The notes under the pieces: generated by a model
What the model was told of the DNA's origin: nothing
The model's database searches: none
What the model saw: the letters and a program-made list of their open reading frames with translations, nothing else
Source of the DNA: Acidimicrobiia bacterium
Lineage (GTDB): Bacteria > Actinomycetota > Acidimicrobiia > IMCC26256 > PALSA-555
Length of the DNA stretch: 54,622 nucleotides
Direction of reading: 5' to 3'
NCBI GenBank assembly: GCA_009694295.1
Contig: SHVJ01000004.1
Span: forward strand, 1 to 54,622
Translations under genes and position numbers: made by a program
Part shown: positions 1 through 10,055 of the stretch, piece by piece
How the letters are laid out: every line of letters starts with the position of its first letter
How positions within the stretch are numbered: the stretch's first letter is position 1

Positions 1-122
1 TGCTCGCGCGCGACGTCGGCCTGCACCTCGGACAGCCGCGTCTGGTACGCCGTCTTGATCTCGTCTTTGTCGACGGTGGAGTCCACGCCGAGCACGTCGT
101 AAAGGGTCAGGTCTTCGCTCAC
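1..122 (-). CDS. J-domain-like protein, N-terminal fragment (runs off window edge)
   Basis: Reverse strand from GTG at 120-122 reads [40 protein letters not shown], resembling J-domain helices I/II. 4-nt overlap with the glyS stop. Confidence 0.55.
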   Translation of the reverse strand, partial: MSEDLTLYDVLGVDSTVDKDEIKTAYQTRLSEVQADVARE

Positions 123-1507
123 GTTCCGATTCGCTCCTGTAGGTACGACACGATGTCGTTGATGGGCACGCGTTCCTGTGTCATCGAGTCGCGATCGCGT
201 GCAGTGACCGCATGGTCGTCGAGGGTCTCGAAGTCGACCGTCACGCAGACAGGCGTGCCGATCTCGTCCTGGCGACGGTAGCGGCGCCCGATGGAACCGG
301 CCGTATCGACGTCGATCATGAAGTGGGGGCGCAATATGGCCGCCACCTCGTCGGCGACCGGCACCAGCTTCTCCTGCTTGGAGAGCGGGAGCACCGCCAC
401 CTTGATGGGGGCCAGGCGGGGGTCGAAACGCAGCACCGTGCGCTTCTCGGCCTTGCCAGCGTCGTTCGGGGCCTCGTCCTCGTCGTAGGCGGCGAGGAGG
501 AAGGCGAGCAGGGCTCGGTCGGCGCCGACCGCGGGCTCGATCACGTGAGGAACGTACCGGCGGTCGTGCTCCTGGTCGAAGTAGGTGAGGTCCTGGCCGG
601 AGAACTTGGCGTGCTGGGTGAGGTCGAAGTCGCCTCGATTGGCCACTCCCTCGAGCTCGCCCCAGCCCCACGGGTACTCGAACTCGATGTCGGAGGTGCC
701 CACTGAGTAGTGCGACAGCTCCTCGGTGTCGTGCGGGCGGAGTCGCAGCTTCGACTCCGGGATGCCGAGATCGATGAACCAGCGCAGACGCTCCTGACAC
801 CAGTACTCGTACCAGCGCTCGCCGTCTTCGGGCGGCACGAAGAACTCCATCTCCATCTGCTCGAACTCGCGCGTACGGAAGATGAAGTTCCCCGGTGTGA
901 TCTCGTTGCGGAACGATTTGCCGATCTGTGCGATACCGAACGGTGGTTTCTTGCGCGTGGTGGTCTGCACGTTCGAAAAGTTGACGAAGATCCCCTGCGC
1001 GGTCTCCGGGCGCAGGTATGCCACCGCGGCCTCCTCTTCCACCGGGCCGACGAAGGTCTTGAACATGAGGTGGAAGTTGCGCGCCTCGGTGAGCGAGTCC
1101 TTGGCCCCACAGTTCGGGCATGCACCCGACGCGGGCAGGTGATCGGCCCGAAAGCGCTCTTTGCAGTTCCGGCAGTCGACGAGCGGGTCGGTGAACGTGT
1201 CGAGGTGACCGCTGGCCTCCCACACCTTCGGCGCCATGAGGATCGCGGCGTCGATGCCCACGATGTCGTCGCGCATCTGGACCATCGAACGCCACCAGGC
1301 GTCCTTCACGTTGCGCTTGAGCAACGAGCCGAGGGGCCCGTAGTCCCAGGTGGACCGGAACCCGCCGTAGATCTCACTCGACGGGAACACCAAGCCACGC
1401 CGCTTGCACAGGTTGACGACGCGTTCCATCAGATCCGGCTTGGCCATGAACGACAGATCGTATCGGGGCCGCTCAACCCCCTCTTTGGTCATTGGGTATT
1501 TGGTCAT
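119..1507 (-). CDS. glyS: Glycyl-tRNA synthetase
   Basis: 462 aa; class II aaRS motifs ([37 protein letters not shown], [19 protein letters not shown] region). Two in-frame ATGs (1507 and 1492). Confidence 0.96.
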   Translation of the reverse strand: MTKYPMTKEGVERPRYDLSFMAKPDLMERVVNLCKRRGLVFPSSEIYGGFRSTWDYGPLGSLLKRNVKDAWWRSMVQMRDDIVGIDAAILMAPKVWEASGHLDTFTDPLVDCRNCKERFRADHLPASGACPNCGAKDSLTEARNFHLMFKTFVGPVEEEAAVAYLRPETAQGIFVNFSNVQTTTRKKPPFGIAQIGKSFRNEITPGNFIFRTREFEQMEMEFFVPPEDGERWYEYWCQERLRWFIDLGIPESKLRLRPHDTEELSHYSVGTSDIEFEYPWGWGELEGVANRGDFDLTQHAKFSGQDLTYFDQEHDRRYVPHVIEPAVGADRALLAFLLAAYDEDEAPNDAGKAEKRTVLRFDPRLAPIKVAVLPLSKQEKLVPVADEVAAILRPHFMIDVDTAGSIGRRYRRQDEIGTPVCVTVDFETLDDHAVTARDRDSMTQERVPINDIVSYLQERIGT

Positions 1508-1545
1508 TGGGCAACCACATGTGTTGTCGAGTGACCAAATACGGG

Positions 1546-2265
1546 TTACAGCAGGGCTGCACTCTTCAAACGGCGCTCGGACTGGTGCTCGAGCGCGGCG
1601 ATGCCGAGGCGCTCCACCTCGTGGAGCAACGCGGGCGAGTGCTCACACGAGAGCACGCCGTTGAGCCCACCACCGACGACACGGCCGACCACGTCGAGCG
1701 CCTCAGGCGAGATACGCCGACCACCGTGGCGGCCGCAGGGCTCGCACAGCACGCCGCCTTCCTGGAGGTCGAACGCGACGAACGGGTCGCCAGCACCGCA
1801 GCGCGCACACGTGTCGAGCTCGGGATGGAAGCCCTCGAGCGAGAGCAGCTTCCAATAGAACGCGGCGCTCACCATCGGCGACGGCTGGGCGGCCATGGTC
1901 TGCAAGGCCCCCACAAGCATCCGGTAGAGCCCGGCGTTCCGCTCCCGCTCTTGGGCCACCTGGTCGACGGCTTCGAGCATCGAGATGGCGTGGGTAAGTG
2001 CGGCGTAGGTGTCGCGGAGCTGACGGTTGGCGTCGATCGTCTCCACCTGCGTGACCACGTCGAGCTCGCGACCCCGGTAGCACTGGAACGCCACATGGCT
2101 CGTCGGCTCGAGCCGAGCACCGAAGCGACTCCCCGGCCGCCGGATCCCCTTCGCGACTGCGCGGACCTTGCCGTTGGTCTGCGTCATGAGGCTGACGATG
2201 CGATCCGCCTCGCCCAGCTTGTGAGTGCGGAGCACCACGCCCTTGTCGCGATACAAGCCCGGCAT
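1546..2265 (-). CDS. recO: DNA repair protein RecO
   Basis: [28 protein letters not shown]...; Cys cluster [17 protein letters not shown]; start chosen at ATG 2265 inside the longer ORF. Confidence 0.93.
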   Translation of the reverse strand: MPGLYRDKGVVLRTHKLGEADRIVSLMTQTNGKVRAVAKGIRRPGSRFGARLEPTSHVAFQCYRGRELDVVTQVETIDANRQLRDTYAALTHAISMLEAVDQVAQERERNAGLYRMLVGALQTMAAQPSPMVSAAFYWKLLSLEGFHPELDTCARCGAGDPFVAFDLQEGGVLCEPCGRHGGRRISPEALDVVGRVVGGGLNGVLSCEHSPALLHEVERLGIAALEHQSERRLKSAALL

Positions 2266-2305
2266 TGCATCAGTGTAACTACAGCAGTGGGATCTTGCCT
2301 GGGCG

Positions 2306-3067
2306 TCAGTTGGAATCGATCGCGCCGAATCTGCGTTCTCGGCGCTGGTACTCGCTGATCGCTTCGAAGAGGTCGGCGCGTCGGAAGTCGGGCCAGAGAG
2401 CGTCGGTGAACACGAGCTCCGCATAGGCGAGCTCCCACAGCAGGTAGTTCGAGATGCGGTACTCCCCCGAGGTGCGCACGAGCAGGTCTGGGTCGGGCAT
2501 GTCGGGCGCGTAGAGGTGCCGGCTGATCGTCTTCTCGTCGATCTTCGACGGATCGAGCTTTCGGGCGCGGGCCTCCGCCGCGATGGTGCGCACCGCGTCT
2601 ACGAGCTCAGCCCGTCCCCCGTAGTTGAACGCGAACGTGAGCGTCATCCGCCGGTTGCGCGCCGTGAGCGCTTCGGTGTCCTCGATGTGGCGCAGGACCC
2701 GGCGCGGCACGCGGCCGCCCCGGCGCCCGATGAAGCGCACCCGCACGCCGCGTTCGTTGAGGTCGTCACGGCGCCGGAGCAACAGCGACTCGTTGAAACG
2801 CATGAGGAAGCGCACCTCGTCGAGCGGGCGCCGCCAGTTCTCGGTGGAGAAAGCGAACACGGTGAGCCACTTGAGCCCGATGTCGAGGCCCCCCTCGACG
2901 GTGTCGAAGAGCGCCTCCTCACCGGCGGCGTGACCTTCGGTGCGCTTGAGTCCACGCCGTTTCGCCCACCGTCCGTTGCCGTCCATGACCACCGCGACGT
3001 GTCGAGGCACGCGCGCGGGGTCGAGGGAATCAGGCACCGGGGTCACTTCGCGCACGCTACCGCCCAT
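2306..3067 (-). CDS. uppS: Isoprenyl transferase (undecaprenyl diphosphate synthase family)
   Basis: PRHVAVVMDGNGRWAKRRGLKRTEGHAAG, FAFNYGGRAELVDA, DPDLLVRTSGEYRISNYLLWELAYAELVFTDALWPDF. Confidence 0.95.
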   Translation of the reverse strand: MGGSVREVTPVPDSLDPARVPRHVAVVMDGNGRWAKRRGLKRTEGHAAGEEALFDTVEGGLDIGLKWLTVFAFSTENWRRPLDEVRFLMRFNESLLLRRRDDLNERGVRVRFIGRRGGRVPRRVLRHIEDTEALTARNRRMTLTFAFNYGGRAELVDAVRTIAAEARARKLDPSKIDEKTISRHLYAPDMPDPDLLVRTSGEYRISNYLLWELAYAELVFTDALWPDFRRADLFEAISEYQRRERRFGAIDSN

Positions 3068-3138
3068 CCCGTCACTGCAAAGGTTGGAACGCCCGGATTG
3101 CCATCCCGCACTCCGATCTGGCACTACGGTTCCGCGCC

Positions 3139-4047
3139 GTGCGCTGGTCGGCGGTGGTGAACCCGACGGCAGGGCGCGGCCGCACGTCCAAGGCACTTCC
3201 CGCTCTGCAGTCTGCGTTCGCGGCCCACGACATTCCCGTGCACGTCTCGCTCGACGCGGTCGATGGCAAACGCCACGCGCGAGAAGCGTTCGCCCGAGGC
3301 GACGGCGTCATCGCGTGCGGCGGCGACGGCACCGTGAGCAGCCTCGCCGCGGTTTCGGCCGACGAGCAGGGGCCACTCGCGGTCGTTCCCACGGGCGCGG
3401 GCAACGACCTGGCCCGCCATCTCGGCATCCCTCGACGCGCGAGCGACGCGATTGAGCTCATCGAACACGGACGCATCACCACGATCGACCTCGGGCGTGC
3501 CACCGCACAAGATGGCGCGACCACGATGTTCACTACCGTCGCCAACACCGGCTTTGACGCTGAGGCCAACCGATGGGCGAACGGCGTGCGCTGGGCAACG
3601 GGTACGCCGTTGTACGTCCTTGCGTTGCTGCGCACGCTCGCCGTCTACAGACCAAGCCCGATGCGAGTGAAGGTCGATGATGCGGAGTGGGAGGGAGATG
3701 CCTGGCTCGTCGCGGTCGGCAACACGCGGTGCTACGCGGGCGGGATGATGATCACACCGGCCGCTCAGGTCGACGACGGTCTGCTCGACGTATGCGTGAT
3801 CCTCGGCGTGTCCAAGGCGGAGTTCCTGCGGCGGTCCCCACGAGTCTTCAAGGGCACGCACACCGCACTCGACGACGTGATCACGATGCGTGGAACAAGA
3901 GTGGAGATCTCCGCCGACGAGACGCGACGCGCACCGGAGCTGTGGGCGAGTGGTGAGCGAGTCGGCCCGCTCCCGGCTCAACTCGAAGCGGTACCAGGCG
4001 CGCTCAGGGTGCTCGTGCCGGAGGGGTCGCCGCTCACCCGACCGTAA
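3139..4047 (+). CDS. Diacylglycerol/lipid kinase family protein
   Basis: NPTAGRG, GGDGTVSSLAAV, PTGAGNDLARHLGIP, FTTVANTGFDAEAN; DAGK catalytic domain signatures. Confidence 0.9.
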   Translation: MRWSAVVNPTAGRGRTSKALPALQSAFAAHDIPVHVSLDAVDGKRHAREAFARGDGVIACGGDGTVSSLAAVSADEQGPLAVVPTGAGNDLARHLGIPRRASDAIELIEHGRITTIDLGRATAQDGATTMFTTVANTGFDAEANRWANGVRWATGTPLYVLALLRTLAVYRPSPMRVKVDDAEWEGDAWLVAVGNTRCYAGGMMITPAAQVDDGLLDVCVILGVSKAEFLRRSPRVFKGTHTALDDVITMRGTRVEISADETRRAPELWASGERVGPLPAQLEAVPGALRVLVPEGSPLTRP

Positions 4048-4768
4048 CGGTCGCCTCCATGCCCGCTGCGCGGTGACCGGCAACGTTGCAGTAGATCGTG
4101 TACTCGCCGGGGTCGAGCTTCGCCTTCTCGGCGGTCTTCGGCGAGGACGTCAGGACGAACCCAACGAACTTCGCGTCCTCGATCAGGAGCGTGTGAGCCG
4201 GCGCTCCCGAGAACTTGACGTTGATGATCCCGCCAGTGGGAATCGTGTACTCGTCGCTGTCGAACTCGATGGAGGCGAGGGCGACGACGTCGAGCTGGTC
4301 GACCGTAGGCCCCTTGGGCGGCACGTACGCGGCCGTCTCACCACCCTCTTCTTCTTCGCTCGGGCCGAGTGATACGAGACCGGCCGACATGATCAGCAAC
4401 AGCATTGCCGACGCGATCAGCAGGCGCGATGTCGAGCGCATGCGCGTGGATGCCGACATAAACGCGGCACCGGCCATGATCGAGATCGTCACGACCATGA
4501 CGACCACCACCGCGCCGGTCTTGCTGCCAGCGAGAAATGCGCGCGAAAGGTTGATGACCCACACCGCAATGGTGATGCAGGCGAGGATCGGCAGGGCAAG
4601 CGGCAGGATGGCGCGGCTCCACAGCGCTTCGCTGTGCGGGTACGGCGATCCGGCATCGAGCTCGGGGGGCTCGACCGGTGGCCCTCCGCTCGACGGGGCG
4701 TCCGGTGCCGGCTCGACCGGTTCCTCGGTCGGCTGCTCCGGTTCGGCTTCGGTCTCGATTGTGGTCAT
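4034..4768 (-). CDS. Membrane-anchored cupredoxin-domain protein
   Basis: TM segments followed by a plastocyanin-like C-terminus with candidate type-1 Cu ligands (HTLL..., YCNVAGHRAAGM). Convergent 14-nt overlap with the lipid kinase gene. Confidence 0.75.
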   Translation of the reverse strand: MTTIETEAEPEQPTEEPVEPAPDAPSSGGPPVEPPELDAGSPYPHSEALWSRAILPLALPILACITIAVWVINLSRAFLAGSKTGAVVVVMVVTISIMAGAAFMSASTRMRSTSRLLIASAMLLLIMSAGLVSLGPSEEEEGGETAAYVPPKGPTVDQLDVVALASIEFDSDEYTIPTGGIINVKFSGAPAHTLLIEDAKFVGFVLTSSPKTAEKAKLDPGEYTIYCNVAGHRAAGMEATVTVG

Positions 4769-5742
4769 TGCCTCACACCCTCGTCGGCAGCTTCGGCTTG
4801 GATCTGTTCGAGCTCACGGTCGAGCGCACGTCGTATTCGTTGCGGACGGCCCCGCCCATCTTCGTCGGCCGCCCACCGAAAGAAGATTACGGCGATGAGC
4901 GCCCACAACAGCATCCCGGCGCCGAGCTTCATGATGAGCCCCGCGGTCTGCTGATCCTCGAGCGTCGAGAGGCCCCAGAGATGGGGCTTCCCCACATAGA
5001 ACTCGTAGAGCGGCTTCCCGCCGAACGTGAGGAACGACGCCGGGACGGTCGGCACGATTGACTGGAGGAAGAGGAACACGGCGCGCATCGGCGGCGCGAG
5101 TCGAGGGATCTCCGGGAGCGGGCTGAGCACCGGCATCCAGATGATGAGCGACGCCACGAAGATCGCCGCGTGCAACACGAAGTGGAGCGGGTGGGAGTTG
5201 AGGCTCCCATCGACGACCGCCGGCCAGTGCGTGACGACGAGCACCACGTTGAAGACGGCGATCGCCGGGAAGAACCGCGACAGCGCGCGCACCGTTCGGA
5301 ACAGCGCGCTTGGCGGTCGCAGCAGCCAACGCGCCAGCCACGCCGGCGTACCGAGCAGAAGGAGCGGCGCCGCGACCATGGCAAGCAACAGGTGCTGCAC
5401 CATATGCACGCTGTACATCGAGGTCTCGGCCACGTCGTGGATCGGCCAACTCGACGCCAACCACACCGTGACCACGCCGAGCCCGAAGCACACAGCCTGG
5501 AAGCGCGTGACGACCGGTGCGCCCGTCTCAGCCTTCCCGCTCTCGGCGCCTACGGCGCCGGGCCGCTCGGGCCCCGACTCACTGCGCCGCAGGGTACCTG
5601 CGCCGCGGGTGTTCGTCTCAGCAAAGCGCGGACCGATGCGGCGCACCGCCAACCAGTAGCCGGCGCCGAGTACGAGGGTGATCAGCCAGACGTCGACGTG
5701 GGTGTGCCAGCTCGGGAGGGCGCCACCCACCCCCAAAGTCAT
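4765..5742 (-). CDS. ctaG: Cytochrome c oxidase assembly protein, CtaG/Caa3 family
   Basis: Multi-TM; HxVQHLLLAMVAAPLLLLGTP, HFVLHAAIFVASLIIWMPVL, EDQQTAGLIMKLGAGM. Start at ATG 5742 overlaps the upstream stop. Confidence 0.85.
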   Translation of the reverse strand: MTLGVGGALPSWHTHVDVWLITLVLGAGYWLAVRRIGPRFAETNTRGAGTLRRSESGPERPGAVGAESGKAETGAPVVTRFQAVCFGLGVVTVWLASSWPIHDVAETSMYSVHMVQHLLLAMVAAPLLLLGTPAWLARWLLRPPSALFRTVRALSRFFPAIAVFNVVLVVTHWPAVVDGSLNSHPLHFVLHAAIFVASLIIWMPVLSPLPEIPRLAPPMRAVFLFLQSIVPTVPASFLTFGGKPLYEFYVGKPHLWGLSTLEDQQTAGLIMKLGAGMLLWALIAVIFFRWAADEDGRGRPQRIRRALDRELEQIQAEAADEGVRQ

Positions 5743-6128
5743 GAGAATCGGTTGAGCGTGGAGAGCACGATCAGATACAGGATGATCGCGGCCACGATCC
5801 CTATGACGAAGAAGCGCCGGAAGATCGGCATATCGGTGCGCAGGTGCATGAACCACGCGGCGACGATCACGAACTTGAGGATCGCCATGCCGAGCAGCAG
5901 CACCACGATCAGCGCGTCGGGAATCTCACCTTCGGTGTAGGAGACCGCGATCTCTAGCGCAGTGACCACACACAGGATGACGGCGACGATGACGTACTGG
6001 AGCGGCGACGGATGCGGGTGGATCTCCCCCGGCGACATCTCGGGCGCATGTTCCGCGGGCGCGAGTGCTGACCCACCCTCTTCGACCTTGGCCAGGTCGG
6101 TGGATTCAGTGGTCATTGGCTCGGTCAT
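5739..6128 (-). CDS. Prokaryotic cytochrome c oxidase subunit IV family protein
   Basis: Small 3-TM protein (YVIVAVILCVVTALEIAVSY...MAILKFVIVAAWFMHLR) between ctaE and ctaG. Confidence 0.85.
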   Translation of the reverse strand: MTEPMTTESTDLAKVEEGGSALAPAEHAPEMSPGEIHPHPSPLQYVIVAVILCVVTALEIAVSYTEGEIPDALIVVLLLGMAILKFVIVAAWFMHLRTDMPIFRRFFVIGIVAAIILYLIVLSTLNRFS

Positions 6129-6781
6129 GAACCTGTCGGTCCGGGCTGGGGCACGAGGTAGACGACGGTGAAGATCACGATCCACACGACGTCGACAAAG
6201 TGCCAGTAGAGGCCGGCGATCTCAACCCGCTCGGAGTCTTTCTGCGTGAGCCGACCCCGCGAGGCCAGGCCCCACAGCGACATGAGCCAGATGATGCCTG
6301 CGGTCACGTGGGCGCCGTGGAAGCCGGTAGTCACGAAGAACGAGGAGCCAAACAGGTTGGTCGTGAGGTTGAGGCCCTCGCGGTTGAACTCCGTGAACTC
6401 GAAGACCTGGCCGGCGATGAACGTGGCGCCGAGGAGCGCGGTGGCCAGCAGCCAGATGCGCAAGCGGCGAATGTCGTTTCGCTGGATGGCCGCGAGCGCG
6501 AGCACCATCGTGAGGCTGCTCATCAGGAGGATGAACGAGGTCGCCGAGGTGAACGGGATGTCGAAGAGCTCCTTCGGACCCACGCCGACCGTGTCGCGCC
6601 CTCGGTAGAGCAGATAGGTCGCGATGAAGGCGCCGAAGAAGAGGCAGTCGGACGCGAGGAACAGCCACATTCCCAGCTTCAGGTTGGTGACGCCGGTTGC
6701 GGTCGCATGCGGGTCGTGCCCCGGTGAGCCACCCCGACTCGCCGGTGCGCCCACTTCGTTGGTCTGCTCGATCGTCGCCAT
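6125..6781 (-). CDS. ctaE: Cytochrome c oxidase subunit III
   Basis: GMWLFLASDCLFFGAFIATYLLYR, FFVTTGFHGAHVTAGIIWL, YWHFVDVVWIVIFTVVYL. Confidence 0.95.
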   Translation of the reverse strand: MATIEQTNEVGAPASRGGSPGHDPHATATGVTNLKLGMWLFLASDCLFFGAFIATYLLYRGRDTVGVGPKELFDIPFTSATSFILLMSSLTMVLALAAIQRNDIRRLRIWLLATALLGATFIAGQVFEFTEFNREGLNLTTNLFGSSFFVTTGFHGAHVTAGIIWLMSLWGLASRGRLTQKDSERVEIAGLYWHFVDVVWIVIFTVVYLVPQPGPTGS

Positions 6782-6790
6782 CGTGAGTCC

Positions 6791-8737
6791 TCAGACCGCC
6801 GGCTCGGGAGTGCGTGCAGGCGCAGATTCGGGCTCAGGCTCCGTCGCGGGCTCGATGGCCCACGCGTACAGCCCGTAGAGCAGCGTGAGCGCGCCGATGC
6901 CGAGCCACACGAAGCTGCGGTACACGGCGGCGTACCCGAGCGGAATGAGCCCGGCAGCCATCACCAATGGGTAGAACGACGGCGACGGCATGTGGATGTG
7001 ATGCTGCTGTCCGCCACCACCGCCGGCGTCGGCGCCCCCGCTCGGCAACGGCACGAGTCGTCCTTCGTCGTCTTCGGTGTACTTGTCGTGCCAGAACGCG
7101 TCGCGGGCCTCGACTTCGGGGATGTCGGCGAAGTTGTATTCCGGCGGCGGCGACGATGTCGTCCACTCGAGCGTCCGCCCGTCCCAGGGGTCGTTCCCCG
7201 CGACGGCACCGCGCTTGAGCTTGATCGAGACGATCACGTTCGTGAGGAAGATGAGCGTCGACATGGCGATGATGAACGCGCCGATGGTCTCGACGAGGTT
7301 CCACACGTCCCAGCCGAGGCCCGAGTCGTACCGGTACGTGCGCCGGGGCATCCCGTACAGGCCGACGAAGTGCATCGGGAAGAACGTGAGGTTGAACCCG
7401 ATCAGCATCGTCCAGAAGTTCAACTTGCCGAGGCGCTCGTTGAGCATGCGGCCGAAGACCTTGGGCAGCCAGTAGTACATGCCGCCGAACACCGCGAGCA
7501 TGAGCCCGCCGAACAGCACGTAATGGAAGTGGGCCACCACGAAGTACGTATCGGTTTGCTGGGTGTCGGCCGGAACGACCGAGTGCAGCACGCCGGAGAG
7601 CCCACCGATCGTGAACATCGCGATGAACCCGAGCGAGAAGAGCATCGCGGTGGTGAGCTGTACCGACCCGCGCCAGACAGTGGAAAGCCAGTTGAAGATC
7701 TTCACGCCTGTCGGTACTGCGATCAGCATCGTCGAGACGGCGAATGCCGAGATCGCCACCGGTCCGAGCCCGGTTGCGAACATGTGGTGCGCCCACACTC
7801 CCCACCCGAGGAACCCGATCGCGATCCCCGAGAACACCACGACCGCGTACCCGAACAGCGGCTTGCGCGAGAAGACCGGAAGGATCTCCGACACGATGCC
7901 CATGCCAGGGAGGATGAGGATGTACACCTCGGGATGGCCGAATAACCAGAAGAGATGTTGATAGAGCAATGGATCGCCGCCGGCCGCGGGTTGGAAGAAC
8001 AAGGTGCCGTAGCTGCGGTCGAAGAACACCATGATCAGCGCGACGGTGATGATCGGCATCGCGAACACGGTCAGGAACGCAACGACCAGCATCATCCAGA
8101 CGAACACCGGCATCCGCATGAGCGTCATACCGGGCGCGCGCATGTTGAGGATCGTCACGATGAAGTTGATCGCGGACGTCGTCGACCCGATGCCGAGCAT
8201 GATGATGCCGATGGTCCAGAAGTCGGGCCCGTGCCCGGGAAGGAACCCGGCCGTCATCGGGGTGTCGGACAGCGGCGTGTAGCCGAACCATCCACCGTTC
8301 GGGACGCCGTTGATCCCAGGGATCCAGCTCGAGTACAGGAAGATCGCACCGGCGCACACGACGTAGAAGCCGAAGGCGTTGAGCCTCGGGAACGCGACGT
8401 CGCGGGCGCCGATCATGATCGGGATGAAGTAGTTCCCGATGCCGACGGCCATCGGCATACCGACGAGGAACACCATGGTCGTGCCGTGCATGGTGAAGAG
8501 CTCGTTGTACTGAGCCGCGCTCACGACCGTGCCGTTCGGCCCGGCGAGCTGGAGTCGGATCAGCAGCGCCTCAAGGCCGCCCACGAGGAAGAAGATCAGC
8601 GCGGCCGAGCCGTACATGATCCCGATCTTCTTGTGGTCGATCGTGGTGAACCAGCTCGAGACGCCAGTGGTCTTCATGGGACGGCGCAGGATGAACGGCC
8701 GTCGCGCGGTCGTGAGTGCTCCGGTCACGGTGGTCAT
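6791..8737 (-). CDS. ctaD: Cytochrome c oxidase subunit I with C-terminal TM extension
   Basis: FGHPEVYILILPGMGIVSE, HHMFATG, YFVVAHFHYVLFGG; extra C-terminal TM region SPSFYPLVMAAGLIPLGYAAVYRSFVWLGIGALTLLYG. Confidence 0.96.
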   Translation of the reverse strand: MTTVTGALTTARRPFILRRPMKTTGVSSWFTTIDHKKIGIMYGSAALIFFLVGGLEALLIRLQLAGPNGTVVSAAQYNELFTMHGTTMVFLVGMPMAVGIGNYFIPIMIGARDVAFPRLNAFGFYVVCAGAIFLYSSWIPGINGVPNGGWFGYTPLSDTPMTAGFLPGHGPDFWTIGIIMLGIGSTTSAINFIVTILNMRAPGMTLMRMPVFVWMMLVVAFLTVFAMPIITVALIMVFFDRSYGTLFFQPAAGGDPLLYQHLFWLFGHPEVYILILPGMGIVSEILPVFSRKPLFGYAVVVFSGIAIGFLGWGVWAHHMFATGLGPVAISAFAVSTMLIAVPTGVKIFNWLSTVWRGSVQLTTAMLFSLGFIAMFTIGGLSGVLHSVVPADTQQTDTYFVVAHFHYVLFGGLMLAVFGGMYYWLPKVFGRMLNERLGKLNFWTMLIGFNLTFFPMHFVGLYGMPRRTYRYDSGLGWDVWNLVETIGAFIIAMSTLIFLTNVIVSIKLKRGAVAGNDPWDGRTLEWTTSSPPPEYNFADIPEVEARDAFWHDKYTEDDEGRLVPLPSGGADAGGGGGQQHHIHMPSPSFYPLVMAAGLIPLGYAAVYRSFVWLGIGALTLLYGLYAWAIEPATEPEPESAPARTPEPAV

Positions 8738-8765
8738 GTCGCCATCACTTTTGAGCGCAGTCCCA

Positions 8766-9959
8766 TCACTTCAGAGAGAGAAGGAAGTCGGCGAGGGTTT
8801 CGGCCTCGCTCCGGGTCATATCCGGGTACTTCTTCGTATCACCGTTGGGCGTGTTGTTCGTGAACGATGGCATCCCGACGCAGATGGCGCCCTCGATCGT
8901 CCCAGGCGAACCAAGCCGGCAGTCCTCCGACTGCATCGGGACGAGCGACGGTGCGTCCATGAGCCACTGGATGAGCTTCGAGCGCGTGAGCTCGTAGTAA
9001 CCGCTGGCGAACGTGGCCCGACTCGCGATGTGCGTGAGGTTCGGCCCGTAGGTGCTCACGCCCGAGTCGCCCACTGTGTGGCAGTTCCCGCACTGGAACC
9101 TCGCAGCAAACAGGTCTTCGGCGTCGCTTTCGGCCAGATCCACCGCGGGCCCTTCGCGCTGCGATTCGAGCCAGGCTTCGTACTCCGAAGGGCTCTGCGC
9201 GATCACGCGGAAGCGCATGTTGGCATGAGAGAGACCGCAGTACTCGGCGCACTGGCCGAGGAACACGCCTTCCTCGTCGGCGTGCACCTTCATCTGGTTC
9301 TCGCGGCCGGGGACCACGTCGCGCTTGCCGGCCAGTGCCGGCACCCAGAAGCTGTGCAACACGTTGCATCCGGGACTCGTCGAGCCGTCGGCCTGCGCCT
9401 GACCATTGGGCAGCGACTCGTCACATGCCTCGAGCGTGAGCAACACATCGCGCCCTGTGGGGATGTGCATCTCGTTTGCAGTGACGACGGCCTTGCCGGA
9501 GTCGGTCTTGGGGTAGTCGAACTGCCACCACCACTGCTTGCCGACGACCGTGATCTCGATCGGGTTCTTCGGCTTCTCGTCGAGGTCGAAGATCGTGCTG
9601 ACCGTGGGCACGGCGACGATGAGCAAGATCACCGCCGGCAGGATCGTCCACCCGATCTCGAGCGGCGTGCTGCCGTGCGTCTGCTTCGGCCGTACGTCCA
9701 CACCCGGACGCCGACGGAAGCGAATGGCCATGAAGATCGTCGCCCCGATGACACCGACGCCAACGATTACGGCCACCCAGAGGACCGGAGTAAAGAGGTT
9801 GTCGATCTGCTTGGCGTACTTGCCCTCAGGGCGCAGCGAGTTCTGGTGGTTCTTCGGGCCCGACTCCGTCGAGCAGGCGTTGAGAACCAACGCGAGAGTG
9901 GCGAGCGCCGGGATCCACCATCGTTTGTGGATCGCCCGGCGCGTGCGCTGCAGCCTCAT
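8766..9959 (-). CDS. ctaC: Cytochrome c oxidase subunit II with fused cytochrome c domain (caa3-type)
   Basis: Lipobox-like LVLNAC; CuA motif GQCAEYCGLSHANM; C-terminal CGNCHT haem-binding motif. The ORF extends to 10016; start at 9959 preferred. Confidence 0.93.
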   Translation of the reverse strand: MRLQRTRRAIHKRWWIPALATLALVLNACSTESGPKNHQNSLRPEGKYAKQIDNLFTPVLWVAVIVGVGVIGATIFMAIRFRRRPGVDVRPKQTHGSTPLEIGWTILPAVILLIVAVPTVSTIFDLDEKPKNPIEITVVGKQWWWQFDYPKTDSGKAVVTANEMHIPTGRDVLLTLEACDESLPNGQAQADGSTSPGCNVLHSFWVPALAGKRDVVPGRENQMKVHADEEGVFLGQCAEYCGLSHANMRFRVIAQSPSEYEAWLESQREGPAVDLAESDAEDLFAARFQCGNCHTVGDSGVSTYGPNLTHIASRATFASGYYELTRSKLIQWLMDAPSLVPMQSEDCRLGSPGTIEGAICVGMPSFTNNTPNGDTKKYPDMTRSEAETLADFLLSLK

Positions 9960-10055
9960 CTTCCCCGGTGTCGGTGAGTCTGGCTCTAAGCGCTCGGCCC
10001 CCGAGCGCGTCGGCACTCTAACCCCGGCCCGTCGCGAAACAGCAACTTGTGGGAG

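Noticed and set aside
8766-10016. Start of ctaC at 10016
   Set aside because: The hydrophobic signal and lipobox fit better with a start at 9959; the upstream residues look non-coding.
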